Positions 24,606 to 31,361 of a stretch of DNA of 36,823 nucleotides are shown here, in pieces; the stretch's first letter is position 1; every line of letters begins with the position of its first letter. Made by a program: the position numbers and the translations under genes. The stretch is from an uncultured cyanobacterium. Its GTDB lineage: Bacteria > Cyanobacteriota > Cyanobacteriia > Cyanobacteriales > Chroococcidiopsidaceae. The notes under the pieces were generated by a model that saw nothing but the letters and a program-made list of their open reading frames with translations, was not told where the DNA came from and did not search any database. The stretch covers positions 1 through 36,823 of the forward strand of contig CAMIFA010000031.1 in the NCBI GenBank assembly GCA_946221495.1. The letters run 5' to 3'.

Positions 24606-25247
24606 TAAATATCCTCAACTTCTATAAGTAAAAATTGCTAATAAAGAGCGCAGTAAATTGGCGTAAGCCAGCGCTACACGAGAATACAGCTATGTTTTTC
24701 GTGGTTTAAAAAATGATTTAGTAGTTTTATCGCCTGAGATTTTATTTTCAATCATCCTGATAGTAAACACCAGGCGTTAGTCTTCTCTTTACACAATCTT
24801 TAAATTAAATCCAGTAGTTTCACTTAATTTATCTAGCGTATAACTTAAAAATGCCCAAACCAGGGCAATCTTTTATTTGTAATTAATAATACAAGAAATA
24901 TACGATATAGATTCTGGTGTTGTCTCAAATAATATGCCTTTTGATTACCGGAAGGCTAGATATAATTCTCAGAAAGCCTGCTAACTGTTGCTATCTGGAA
25001 ATCTTATTTAACCTTAGTCTTTTAAAATTATAGCATCATCCTCAGTACATTCCGCGTTTCTTATATTAATTGTAACTAATAAAAGATATTTAGCCAGTGT
25101 TACTACGTAAACAGCATTGTAGCAAAAAGCTGATAACAGTTAGAATAGCTCCCAGCCTTAGATGCCTGACATAATCTTTGATCTGATTATTTTAGAAATG
25201 TTCCTAGTAAAGTTACGGAAAACTTGGTGATGATGAAAAAACCTCGC
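24606..25247. other. Intergenic region, 642 bp, upstream of the propeller gene
   Basis: AT-rich non-coding DNA; frames found here are under 25 codons. A small hairpin TGCCC-aaacca-GGGCA (24852-24867) followed by ATCTTTTATTTG on the plus strand has terminator form, but no plus-strand gene precedes it. It probably contains the long leader and promoter of the 947-aa gene and the end of the aldo/keto reductase transcript. No RNA gene was recognised. Confidence 0.45.
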
Positions 25248-26429
25248 TTATTGCTGCGACAGCCGTTGGACAACTTTACCACTCAACAATTGGTGAGCTT
25301 GTTGAAGTAAGGTAGGAATTTTGTGAGCATGAGGACTGTGGGCAAGACATTGTTGTAAGCTTAATTTGTTAACTTGGTCGGCTTTTGCGCCTGGAAACCA
25401 ATGACTGCCATTACCTAAAAGGTTGTAGCGCATTTTGGCATAGTCGGTCATATCATAGGCGATCGCTAGATTACGTAACCACAAAATAACCGGAATATTC
25501 ACATTTCCAGGCGTTTCGTGATATTTGGGTAAGCCGATATGCCAGGTTTCTGCCCAATCTTCCCCAAGTTGGGTGTATGCTTCTTGTTGCAGTCGCGCCA
25601 AAATTGGGGGCAAAATTTCATCTGCACGATCCAATAGTTCTAAAGTCTGCAAGTGTTGCTCAAAATCCTGTGGTCTTGCTGCGCCAATACTTAAAGTATG
25701 CACCTGAGAATGACTGAGACAAAACAAATTATTAAATACTATTGGAGTTAGGGGATAACACAGGTCTATTAACTTCTGCGGTGGATTATAAAGCATTCCA
25801 CCTTTATCTGAGGGGCTAATAATAAATACTCCCATATCGTGGCGATTGGCAGCTGCAATTGCCTCCCAGTTTAATTGATTGATGTAGTACCAATGCAAAT
25901 TAACGAAATCGAACTGATCGGTGGCGATCGCACTCACAATAATATCTGTTGCTGCATGAGTGGAAAAGCCGATAAACCTAACTTTGCCTGCGGCGCGTAG
26001 CTTGGTTGCAACTTCCAAACAGCCCCCTGGTGAGATACTATTGTGCAGGATGTCTGCATTGTTGATGCCATGCAGTGCTAGTAAATCAACGTACTCTAGC
26101 TGCAAGTTAGCCAGTGATGTATCAAAATTACGCTCAAACTCTAGAGGATCTGCGGTAGGGGAAATTTTCGTTTGGACAATTAGGCGATCGCGCTCTAGTT
26201 TAGGCAGAATTTGTCCTAGCTGGATTTCCGAAGTACCATAGCCACGAGCAGTTTCAATATGGTTAATCCCAACTTCTAAAGCTCGGTTAATTGTTGCTTC
26301 TAGGTTGAGTTGGTTATGGCTGGGAATTTGCCCAACTGGAACATCTTGCCATTTAAACTGGTATCTCATACCGCCGCAGGAAAACAACGGCATCTGTAGT
26401 TGAGTGCGCCCAAATAATCTATATCGCAT
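25248..26429 (-). CDS. Aldo/keto reductase family protein, 393 aa
   Basis: An NAD(P)H-dependent oxidoreductase of the aldo/keto reductase TIM barrel, with a C-terminal helical extension (about 300-393). Visible elements are LFGRTQLQMPLFSCGGM, NHIETARGYGTSE (active-site Tyr in GYG), LIVQTKISP with the active Lys, and DLLALHGI with the His. The usual catalytic Asp of the xDTAxxYG motif is Glu here (IETA), as in one cyanobacterial subgroup I recall. The C-terminal four-cysteine iron-sulfur motif of the COG1453 relatives is absent, although the adjoining MRYNLLGNGSHWFPG segment is present. Substrate unknown. It lies alone, 107 bp after rpiA on the same strand. Confidence 0.87.
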   Translation of the reverse strand: MRYRLFGRTQLQMPLFSCGGMRYQFKWQDVPVGQIPSHNQLNLEATINRALEVGINHIETARGYGTSEIQLGQILPKLERDRLIVQTKISPTADPLEFERNFDTSLANLQLEYVDLLALHGINNADILHNSISPGGCLEVATKLRAAGKVRFIGFSTHAATDIIVSAIATDQFDFVNLHWYYINQLNWEAIAAANRHDMGVFIISPSDKGGMLYNPPQKLIDLCYPLTPIVFNNLFCLSHSQVHTLSIGAARPQDFEQHLQTLELLDRADEILPPILARLQQEAYTQLGEDWAETWHIGLPKYHETPGNVNIPVILWLRNLAIAYDMTDYAKMRYNLLGNGSHWFPGAKADQVNKLSLQQCLAHSPHAHKIPTLLQQAHQLLSGKVVQRLSQQ

Positions 26430-26536
26430 TATTATTAGCTATTAGCCAAGAACTATCAGGTTTTAAAATTAGCTGTTTCTCAAATATAAACACAACTAAT
26501 TAATTTTTACCTAGCCTGACTAATAACTGTTAATGT

Positions 26537-27244
26537 TTACATTTCTCTTACTATTGATTGACCGTTTTGGACTTCACCAACTAAAACTAAATCTGTGACT
26601 CCGACAAATATGCCATTTTCTAAGACACCAGGAATATTATTCAGCGTCTTTTCTAAATTAGCAGGATCGTTAATGATGTCAAATTTCACATCAATAACCA
26701 TATTGCCTTGATCTGTAATTACTGGTCCGGCTTTTTTTACTCCCATGCGGAGTTCTGGTTTACCACCAAGTTTCTCGATTGCACGCATAACCGGTGTAAT
26801 TGCCATCGGGATTACTTCTACAGGAACTGGAAAACTAGAACCCAGCCGCTCTACTATCTTGGAACTATCGACAACGACAATAAATTGCTCTGCTAGGTAA
26901 TCAACAATTTTCTCTCTTGTATGAGCAGCACCGCCGCCTTTAATTAAATTCTTTTGCGGATCGACTTCATCTGCTCCGTCAATCGCAATATCGATATGAT
27001 CGACAGCATCCAAAGTAGTTAAAGGAATGCCGTACTGCTTCGCCAATACTTCTGCTTGAAATGAAGTCGGAATACCCACAATATCTTTTAGTTCACCAGA
27101 CCTTAAGCGATCGCCCAAAAACTGAATTGTATACGCCGTTGTCGATCCCGTACCTAACCCGACAATTGAATTAGATTGTACGCGGTCTGCGGCGGCTTTG
27201 CCGACTTCCTGCTTCATCAACTTAACGGGATCTGCTGCTGTCAT
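26537..27244 (-). CDS. rpiA: Ribose-5-phosphate isomerase A
   Basis: RpiA interconverts ribose 5-phosphate and ribulose 5-phosphate in the Calvin-Benson and pentose phosphate cycles. The 235-aa sequence has the family signatures: GLGTGSTT (residues 29-36, phosphate binding), DGADEVD (89-95), and KGGGAAHTREK (102-112) with catalytic Glu111. LRMGVKKAGPVITDQGN follows in the C-terminal half. Length and motif order are normal. The start at ATG 27244 is the only reasonable one. The gene is upstream of the aldo/keto reductase on the minus strand and divergent from the DUF3288-like gene. Confidence 0.96.
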   Translation of the reverse strand: MTAADPVKLMKQEVGKAAADRVQSNSIVGLGTGSTTAYTIQFLGDRLRSGELKDIVGIPTSFQAEVLAKQYGIPLTTLDAVDHIDIAIDGADEVDPQKNLIKGGGAAHTREKIVDYLAEQFIVVVDSSKIVERLGSSFPVPVEVIPMAITPVMRAIEKLGGKPELRMGVKKAGPVITDQGNMVIDVKFDIINDPANLEKTLNNIPGVLENGIFVGVTDLVLVGEVQNGQSIVREM

Positions 27245-27389
27245 GATCTAAAACTACCTCTATGCCCTGTCTAGTATATATTTGTGTGGGAATTTATAGT
27301 TAATTTCTTGTAGTATTCTCAAGGTTGCTTGGCAAAAGAGTATTACTGAATTCCCCTAGCCTCTTGCTCCCTAGTTCTTAATTCCTGTT

Positions 27390-27683
27390 ATGACATCAGA
27401 AAATAAAGACCAACAGCATCCTTTGTGGCAGAGCGATCGCGCAATTATTGATAGCCTGTTAGCAGGTGAAGCAACTGACTATAACTTGGCAGAACTAGCG
27501 CGATTGCGAATTCGTTATCGTGGTTTTCCTGGTGCGAGAGATATTCAGGCAGATTTAGCAAAAGTAACGCAAAAATGGGGTTTTACAGAAGCAACTTTGT
27601 TTGAGAAGACACGCCAAATTCATAGCAATGAACCAATCTATAAAGGTCGTAGTAGAAAAGGCGAGGACGAAGACTGGAATTAA
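27390..27683 (+). CDS. DUF3288-like cyanobacterial protein (full copy), 97 aa
   Basis: A small soluble protein that I match from memory to the cyanobacterial DUF3288 family. The core is AIIDSLLAGEATDYNLAEL, RLRIRYRGFPGARDIQADL, then LFEKTRQIH and the acidic tail KGEDEDWN. The leader MTSENKDQQHPLWQSDR, with its DQQHP motif, is also typical. The function is unknown. ATG 27390 follows a run of short repeat-like sequence and has no clear ribosome binding site. A second, 5'-truncated copy lies 1.3 kb downstream on the same strand with a toxin-antitoxin pair in between. The two share more than 80 percent of bases by eye over about 250 bp, pointing to a duplication. Confidence 0.82.
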   Translation: MTSENKDQQHPLWQSDRAIIDSLLAGEATDYNLAELARLRIRYRGFPGARDIQADLAKVTQKWGFTEATLFEKTRQIHSNEPIYKGRSRKGEDEDWN

Positions 27684-27816
27684 AAAGGCGATCGCAACTA
27701 GTTTACGATACTCGCTCCCATGTAGCCACTTGACTGCGCTACTTGTGTTTTGCAGTGCTGTGATCGCCTACACCATTGCAGTTTGATTAAGAGCGATCGC
27801 ACTGAGAATTAAGCTT

Positions 27817-27843
27817 GAAACAGAAAGGTGCTTCTGTCCTTTC
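27817..27843 (+). promoter_or_regulatory. Hairpin before the DUF433/DUF5615 operon
   Basis: GAAACAGAA (27817-27825) pairs with TTCTGT and TTTC (27832-27843) with a two-base bulge. An alternative pairing GAAAGG/CCTTTC competes with it. It lies 49 bp before the antitoxin ATG, where it could terminate upstream transcription or act in autoregulation. Confidence 0.35.
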
Positions 27844-27891
27844 AGTGGTATTAAATTAAGATAAGATGTTATTTGATTTGAAATAAACTAA

Positions 27892-28218
27892 ATGTCTCAG
27901 TTGTCAATAATTACCGAACATATTGAAGTAACTCCTGATGTTTGTGACGGTAAACCTCGGATTGCTGGACATAGAATTAAAGTACAAGATATTGTCATTT
28001 GGCACGAAAGGATAGGAATGTCGCCAGATGAAATTGTGTTTCAATATTCTAGTATTACTTTATCTGATGTCTATGCTGCCTTAGCTTATTATCACGATCA
28101 TCTTGAGGAAATCAGAAAACAGATACAAGAAGACGAAGCGTTTGCTAGAGAGTTACAAGCTAAAACTCCCTCTTTAGTGAAGCATCGACTCAAAGATATA
28201 GATGGCAGAAGCAATTAG
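27892..28218 (+). CDS. DUF433 antitoxin-like protein
   Basis: DUF433 proteins are the usual upstream partners of DUF5615 PIN-like proteins and act as probable antitoxins. Most carry a helix-turn-helix-like fold. The 108-aa protein shows the family pattern HIEVTPDVCDGKPRIAGHRI, then VQDIVIWHERIGMSPDEIV and LSDVYAALAYYHDHLEEI. It ends in a charged helix that would bind the partner. Its stop overlaps the next start by 17 bp, so translation is coupled. Autoregulation is expected from the family but no operator could be proved. ATG 27892 is preceded by AT-rich sequence without a strong ribosome binding site. Confidence 0.88.
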   Translation: MSQLSIITEHIEVTPDVCDGKPRIAGHRIKVQDIVIWHERIGMSPDEIVFQYSSITLSDVYAALAYYHDHLEEIRKQIQEDEAFARELQAKTPSLVKHRLKDIDGRSN

Positions 28219-28537
28219 ATTTCACTTAGATGAAAATGTCAGTAATGCTATAGCTGAGGGATTACGTAGAAGAGGAATTGATGTAACTACTACACCAGAA
28301 CTATCTCTAATTGGTATCTCTGATAAAGCACAACTAGAATTCGCTTTGTCTCAAAAAAGGATTACTTTTACTCAAGACACAGATTTTCTGAGAATGCATC
28401 AGACTGGGATTACTCATGCTGGCATTGTTTACTGTTCGCAAGGAAATAAGTCTATTGGAGAAATAATCAGAGGTTTAGTTTTAATTTGGGAATTATTAGA
28501 ACCATTAGATATGTTTGGCAGAGTTGAGTTTCTTTGA
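28202..28537 (+). CDS. DUF5615 PIN-like toxin
   Basis: A predicted PIN-like ribonuclease toxin of 111 aa. The first strand ends in FHLDENVS, whose Asp and Glu are the first metal ligands. Further acidic positions appear in SDKAQLEFALS and FTQDTDFLRM, the last matching the conserved D-x-D-F segment of this family. GIVYCSQGNKSIGEIIRGL follows. All expected acidic residues are present, so it looks active. The ATG overlaps the DUF433 stop region by 17 bp. Together they form a standard type II toxin-antitoxin operon of the kind common in cyanobacteria. Toxicity and RNA target are inferred from the family, not seen. Confidence 0.88.
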   Translation: MAEAIRFHLDENVSNAIAEGLRRRGIDVTTTPELSLIGISDKAQLEFALSQKRITFTQDTDFLRMHQTGITHAGIVYCSQGNKSIGEIIRGLVLIWELLEPLDMFGRVEFL

Positions 28538-28539
28538 GA

Positions 28540-28684
28540 GGCGATCGCTTTGTCTTGAAATTAAATAGCGATGGTCGCTTTGCGAACCGCCGAAGGCATC
28601 GTATTAAATACACTCATCCCATAAGTAGTGCTGCGATCTGCTTGCAGCAGCGCTTCGCTATCGCCTCTACTATTCCATCTATAT
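28540..28684. repeat. Cyanobacterial interspersed repeat segment
   Basis: After a HIP1 octamer at 28541-28548 come pieces typical of cyanobacterial interspersed repeats: GCTTTGCGAACCGCCGAAGG, and near 28650 GCAGCGCTTCGCTATCGCC. The region has no coding likelihood and lies at the 5' break of the truncated DUF3288 copy, so it may mark the rearrangement point. Confidence 0.5.
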
Positions 28685-28933
28685 AAGGAGCGCGCAATTA
28701 TTGATAGTCTCTTAGCTGGTGAAGCAACTGACTATAACCTGGCAGAACTAGCGCGATTACGAATTCGTTATCGTGGCTTTCCTCGTGCGAGAGATATTCA
28801 AGCAGATTTATCAAAAGTGATGCAAAAGTGGGATTTTACAGAAGCAGCTTTGTTTGAGAAGACGCGCCAAATTCATACAAATTCTTTCTACAAAAGTCGC
28901 GGTAGCAAAGGCGAGGACGAAGACTGGAATTAA
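28685..28933 (+). pseudogene. 5'-truncated second copy of the DUF3288-like gene
   Basis: From the Arg-Ala-Ile-Ile-Asp segment onward the frame follows the gene at 27390: AIIDSLLAGEATDYNLAEL, IRYRGFPRARDIQADLSKV, then EKTRQIH and the same tail KGEDEDWN followed by TAA and AAAAGG. The first 12-13 residues, with the DQQHP leader and ATG, are replaced by repeat DNA. An open frame reaches GTG 28628, but its first 20 residues are encoded by repeat sequence. No frameshift or stop has entered the remaining 80 codons and most differences are synonymous or conservative, so the copy may be recent or still expressed. AAGGAG at 28685-28690 followed by ATT 28697 could allow unusual initiation. Confidence 0.75.
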
Positions 28934-29013
28934 AAAGGTGCTTAGGTTAGAGGGAATAAATTTATTTCTGCTGCTTCCCTATTAAGTATTCGTCTCAAGA
29001 TGATCTCAAAATT

Positions 29014-30414
29014 TTATTCCTGCTTTTGCTCAGTCAAATTAGCTTTTGGTGCAGTAGAGCTTTCAAGTAAGGGAACTTGCGGTACAGTTTCAACTGAATT
29101 AGCTGGTAGCTTTAAAGAACTTTTAATTCTGTTTAACGCGGCAGCAGCATCTGGACTGATATAAATAGATGACTGCTCTTTTAGCGAACTTGGTATTTTA
29201 GCCTTTGGCTCTACAACATCTTTTACTGAGTTCAGTGTTTGAGCTACCTGAACTTGCTGCTCTAGTTGATCTGTTGAAGATACTAAGCTATTTAGACCAT
29301 TAATTAGTTCGCGGACATTTTGCCGAAAATTAGGATCTCCTGTTAATTCATCCAAGTCAGATGTAATTTTCTGGGTATTTTGAAATGTCACCCTTGCAGA
29401 ATCGAGGGTTTGTTGTAGTACCAGCAAATTCGTTGGACTATTCAAGGCATTAGTAATATCGCGCAAATTAGCGGAAGCTAAAGCTGCGTTTGCAGACAGG
29501 GTTTCTAAGTTCTGGATTAATTCTCCTTGATTAAATCGACTGAGTGTAGGTGAAAGTCCACCCACTGTGGAACGCAGTTGCTCACTTGTCTGATTGATAT
29601 TCTCTAAAGCGGTAACAAGAGATGAGCGGTTTGTTGTCACTAAATCGTCAAGATTGACGACTAAACGATTAGCTTGAGCCGCAGTTAAACGGATTTGCTC
29701 GGCAGTTGTACCAAATTGATTTGCTGTGTTAGTAGTTGATGCACTAATTTGATTTGCTGCTCGTTGTACAGAATTGGCAGTGGTTGAAATATTACCCAGT
29801 TGTTGTTGTGTCGCTCTTGTCAGAGTGGAGAGATCGCGGGTAAGCCGTGCTGCGCTTACTGCTGCACTTGAGGCGTTTTTGGCGGCGGCGTTGATGTTTT
29901 CATATAAGGCTGGGTTACTGTAGACTGTGGCAAAATTAGTTGAGGAGCGGATTAATTCGTCGGTACTGATCCCAATTTGTCCTTGGAGGCGAGAACCATC
30001 ACAAACAATTAGGGTGCGATCGCAATTTTCAGCCAGTGGTTTAGCAACAACTAGCCCAGCAGGTAACTGCTTTAAGGGAGTAATATCAATACTGACTTCG
30101 CTAATTATCCCTGATTGGTTAGCTTCAACTCGTGCGTCACGCGGAATAATCACATCAGCTGGCGTAATTTCAATCTCCACTTCAACTTTATTTGCTCCAG
30201 GTCGAACAGTTAAAATATTACCCACTTCAACGCCACGATACCTAACTGCTGCTCCTTCTTGGACACCATTAACGTTAGCAAATTCAACTACAGCTGTGTA
30301 GCTGCGCCTACCAATAGTTAAGCCGCGCAACCACAAAACTAAACCTACAAAAATACCTAGTCCTAGCAGGATTAATAAACCAACTGAACCTTCTCGAACT
30401 GTGCGCGATCGCAT
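29014..30414 (-). CDS. MCE-family (MlaD-like) lipid transport protein
   Basis: MCE proteins are substrate-binding parts of ABC lipid importers or transporters, anchored in the inner membrane and shuttling lipids across the periplasm. In cyanobacteria and plastids the counterpart is TGD2. The 466-aa protein has one N-terminal membrane helix (about 11-31, VGLLILLGLGIFVGLVLWL), then an MCE domain at about 37-115 (YTAVVEFANVNGVQEGAAVRYRGVEVG). A long predicted helical region (about 170-400) rich in Ala, Asn, Thr and Ser probably forms a coiled-coil barrel or tunnel. The tail is low complexity. It follows its ATPase gene by 113 bp on the same strand. No permease (MlaE) gene is nearby, so the complex must be completed from elsewhere. 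Confidence 0.9.
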   Translation of the reverse strand: MRSRTVREGSVGLLILLGLGIFVGLVLWLRGLTIGRRSYTAVVEFANVNGVQEGAAVRYRGVEVGNILTVRPGANKVEVEIEITPADVIIPRDARVEANQSGIISEVSIDITPLKQLPAGLVVAKPLAENCDRTLIVCDGSRLQGQIGISTDELIRSSTNFATVYSNPALYENINAAAKNASSAAVSAARLTRDLSTLTRATQQQLGNISTTANSVQRAANQISASTTNTANQFGTTAEQIRLTAAQANRLVVNLDDLVTTNRSSLVTALENINQTSEQLRSTVGGLSPTLSRFNQGELIQNLETLSANAALASANLRDITNALNSPTNLLVLQQTLDSARVTFQNTQKITSDLDELTGDPNFRQNVRELINGLNSLVSSTDQLEQQVQVAQTLNSVKDVVEPKAKIPSSLKEQSSIYISPDAAAALNRIKSSLKLPANSVETVPQVPLLESSTAPKANLTEQKQE

Positions 30415-30527
30415 TTTCTCCTCCTGGCATTTAGCTTTCAGCGTTCAGCTTTAAAAGCAGAAAGTCTTCTCCTCACTCTAGTATCAAAAAATACTATTTA
30501 CTCTCTTGCTGATAGCTGGTAGCTATC
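30415..30527. repeat. Degenerate heptamer-type repeats between MCE and ATPase genes
   Basis: The gap holds short strings such as TTAGCTTTCAGCGTTCAGCT (about 30430-30449) and GCTGATAGCTGGTAGCTAT (30511-30529). They resemble the GGCTGAA-type repeat at 6191 in degenerate form. The ribosome binding site of the MCE gene, AGGAG on the minus strand, is at its edge near 30421. Confidence 0.45.
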
Positions 30528-31310
30528 TTATCCAACCACATGAATCGGTCCTTGCACACTGCCAGAAAAGAATTGTCTAATTAACTTATTATCTGTGGTG
30601 TCAGTTTCACTTACATCTCCCTGCCACTGTAACTTGCCTTGGTAAAGAAATATAACTCGATCGGCGGTGCGGCGAATCGTACTTTCTTGGTGAGTGACGA
30701 TCGCATATGTACTACAAATTTCTTCTTTACATTGCAGTTCCCGAATTAAATCTTCAACTACAGTAGAAGCAATTGGATCGAGTCCAGCAGTCGGTTCATC
30801 GTACAATAAAACTTCTGGTGTGTCTTTGGGATTATCAGGGTTAGACATAATTGCCCTAGCAAAACTAACTCGTTTCCGCATTCCTCCAGATAATTCCGCC
30901 GGATAGCGATCGCCGACTCCAGCTAACCCTACCATTTCTAATCTGTGGTTGACTATCTCGCGAATGCGCGATCGCGATAATTTGGAATATTGATACAGTA
31001 AGAAGCCGACGTTTTCTTCGACTGTGAGCGAGTCAAATAAAGCCGCTTGCTGAAACACCATGCCAATTGCGATCGGATCAGGTGCATCTTCAATCAAACC
31101 CTGTCGCAGCTGTCCTTGCACGTAAACTTCCCCAGCATCAGGTGCTAGTAACCCGGCAATAATCCGTAAAATTGTAGATTTACCAGTCCCCGAAGGACCA
31201 ATAATCGCCAGCGCTTCGCCTTGGTAGAGCGTTAGATCCACTGCATCTAAGATTGTGTTACTACCAAACGCCTTGCTAATACCTTTAAGTTCAATGATCG
31301 GTTCAGCCAT
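30528..31310 (-). CDS. ABC transporter ATPase, MlaF-like
   Basis: ATP-binding subunit of an MCE-type lipid transporter, 260 aa. Walker A is GPSGTGKST (38-46), the signature is LSGGMRKRVSFARA, and Walker B is VLLYDEPTAGLDP, followed by the switch His in IVTHQ. The Met-Arg-Lys-Arg variant of the signature is typical of the Mla/TGD3 group. It acts on the cytoplasmic face of the inner membrane and pairs with the downstream MCE protein. It lies 51 bp after the glucosidase gene and 113 bp before the MCE gene, all on the minus strand, so one transcript is possible. No domain is missing. Confidence 0.92.
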   Translation of the reverse strand: MAEPIIELKGISKAFGSNTILDAVDLTLYQGEALAIIGPSGTGKSTILRIIAGLLAPDAGEVYVQGQLRQGLIEDAPDPIAIGMVFQQAALFDSLTVEENVGFLLYQYSKLSRSRIREIVNHRLEMVGLAGVGDRYPAELSGGMRKRVSFARAIMSNPDNPKDTPEVLLYDEPTAGLDPIASTVVEDLIRELQCKEEICSTYAIVTHQESTIRRTADRVIFLYQGKLQWQGDVSETDTTDNKLIRQFFSGSVQGPIHVVG

Positions 31311-31361
31311 GAGAAAGGAATAACTTCACATTATTTTAGGGTAAGCGATCGCGTATATAAA

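Noticed and set aside
27601..27786. 61-codon plus-strand frame overlapping the end of the DUF3288-like gene
   Set aside because: It overlaps the real gene out of frame and continues into repeat-rich intergenic DNA containing HIP1 sites.
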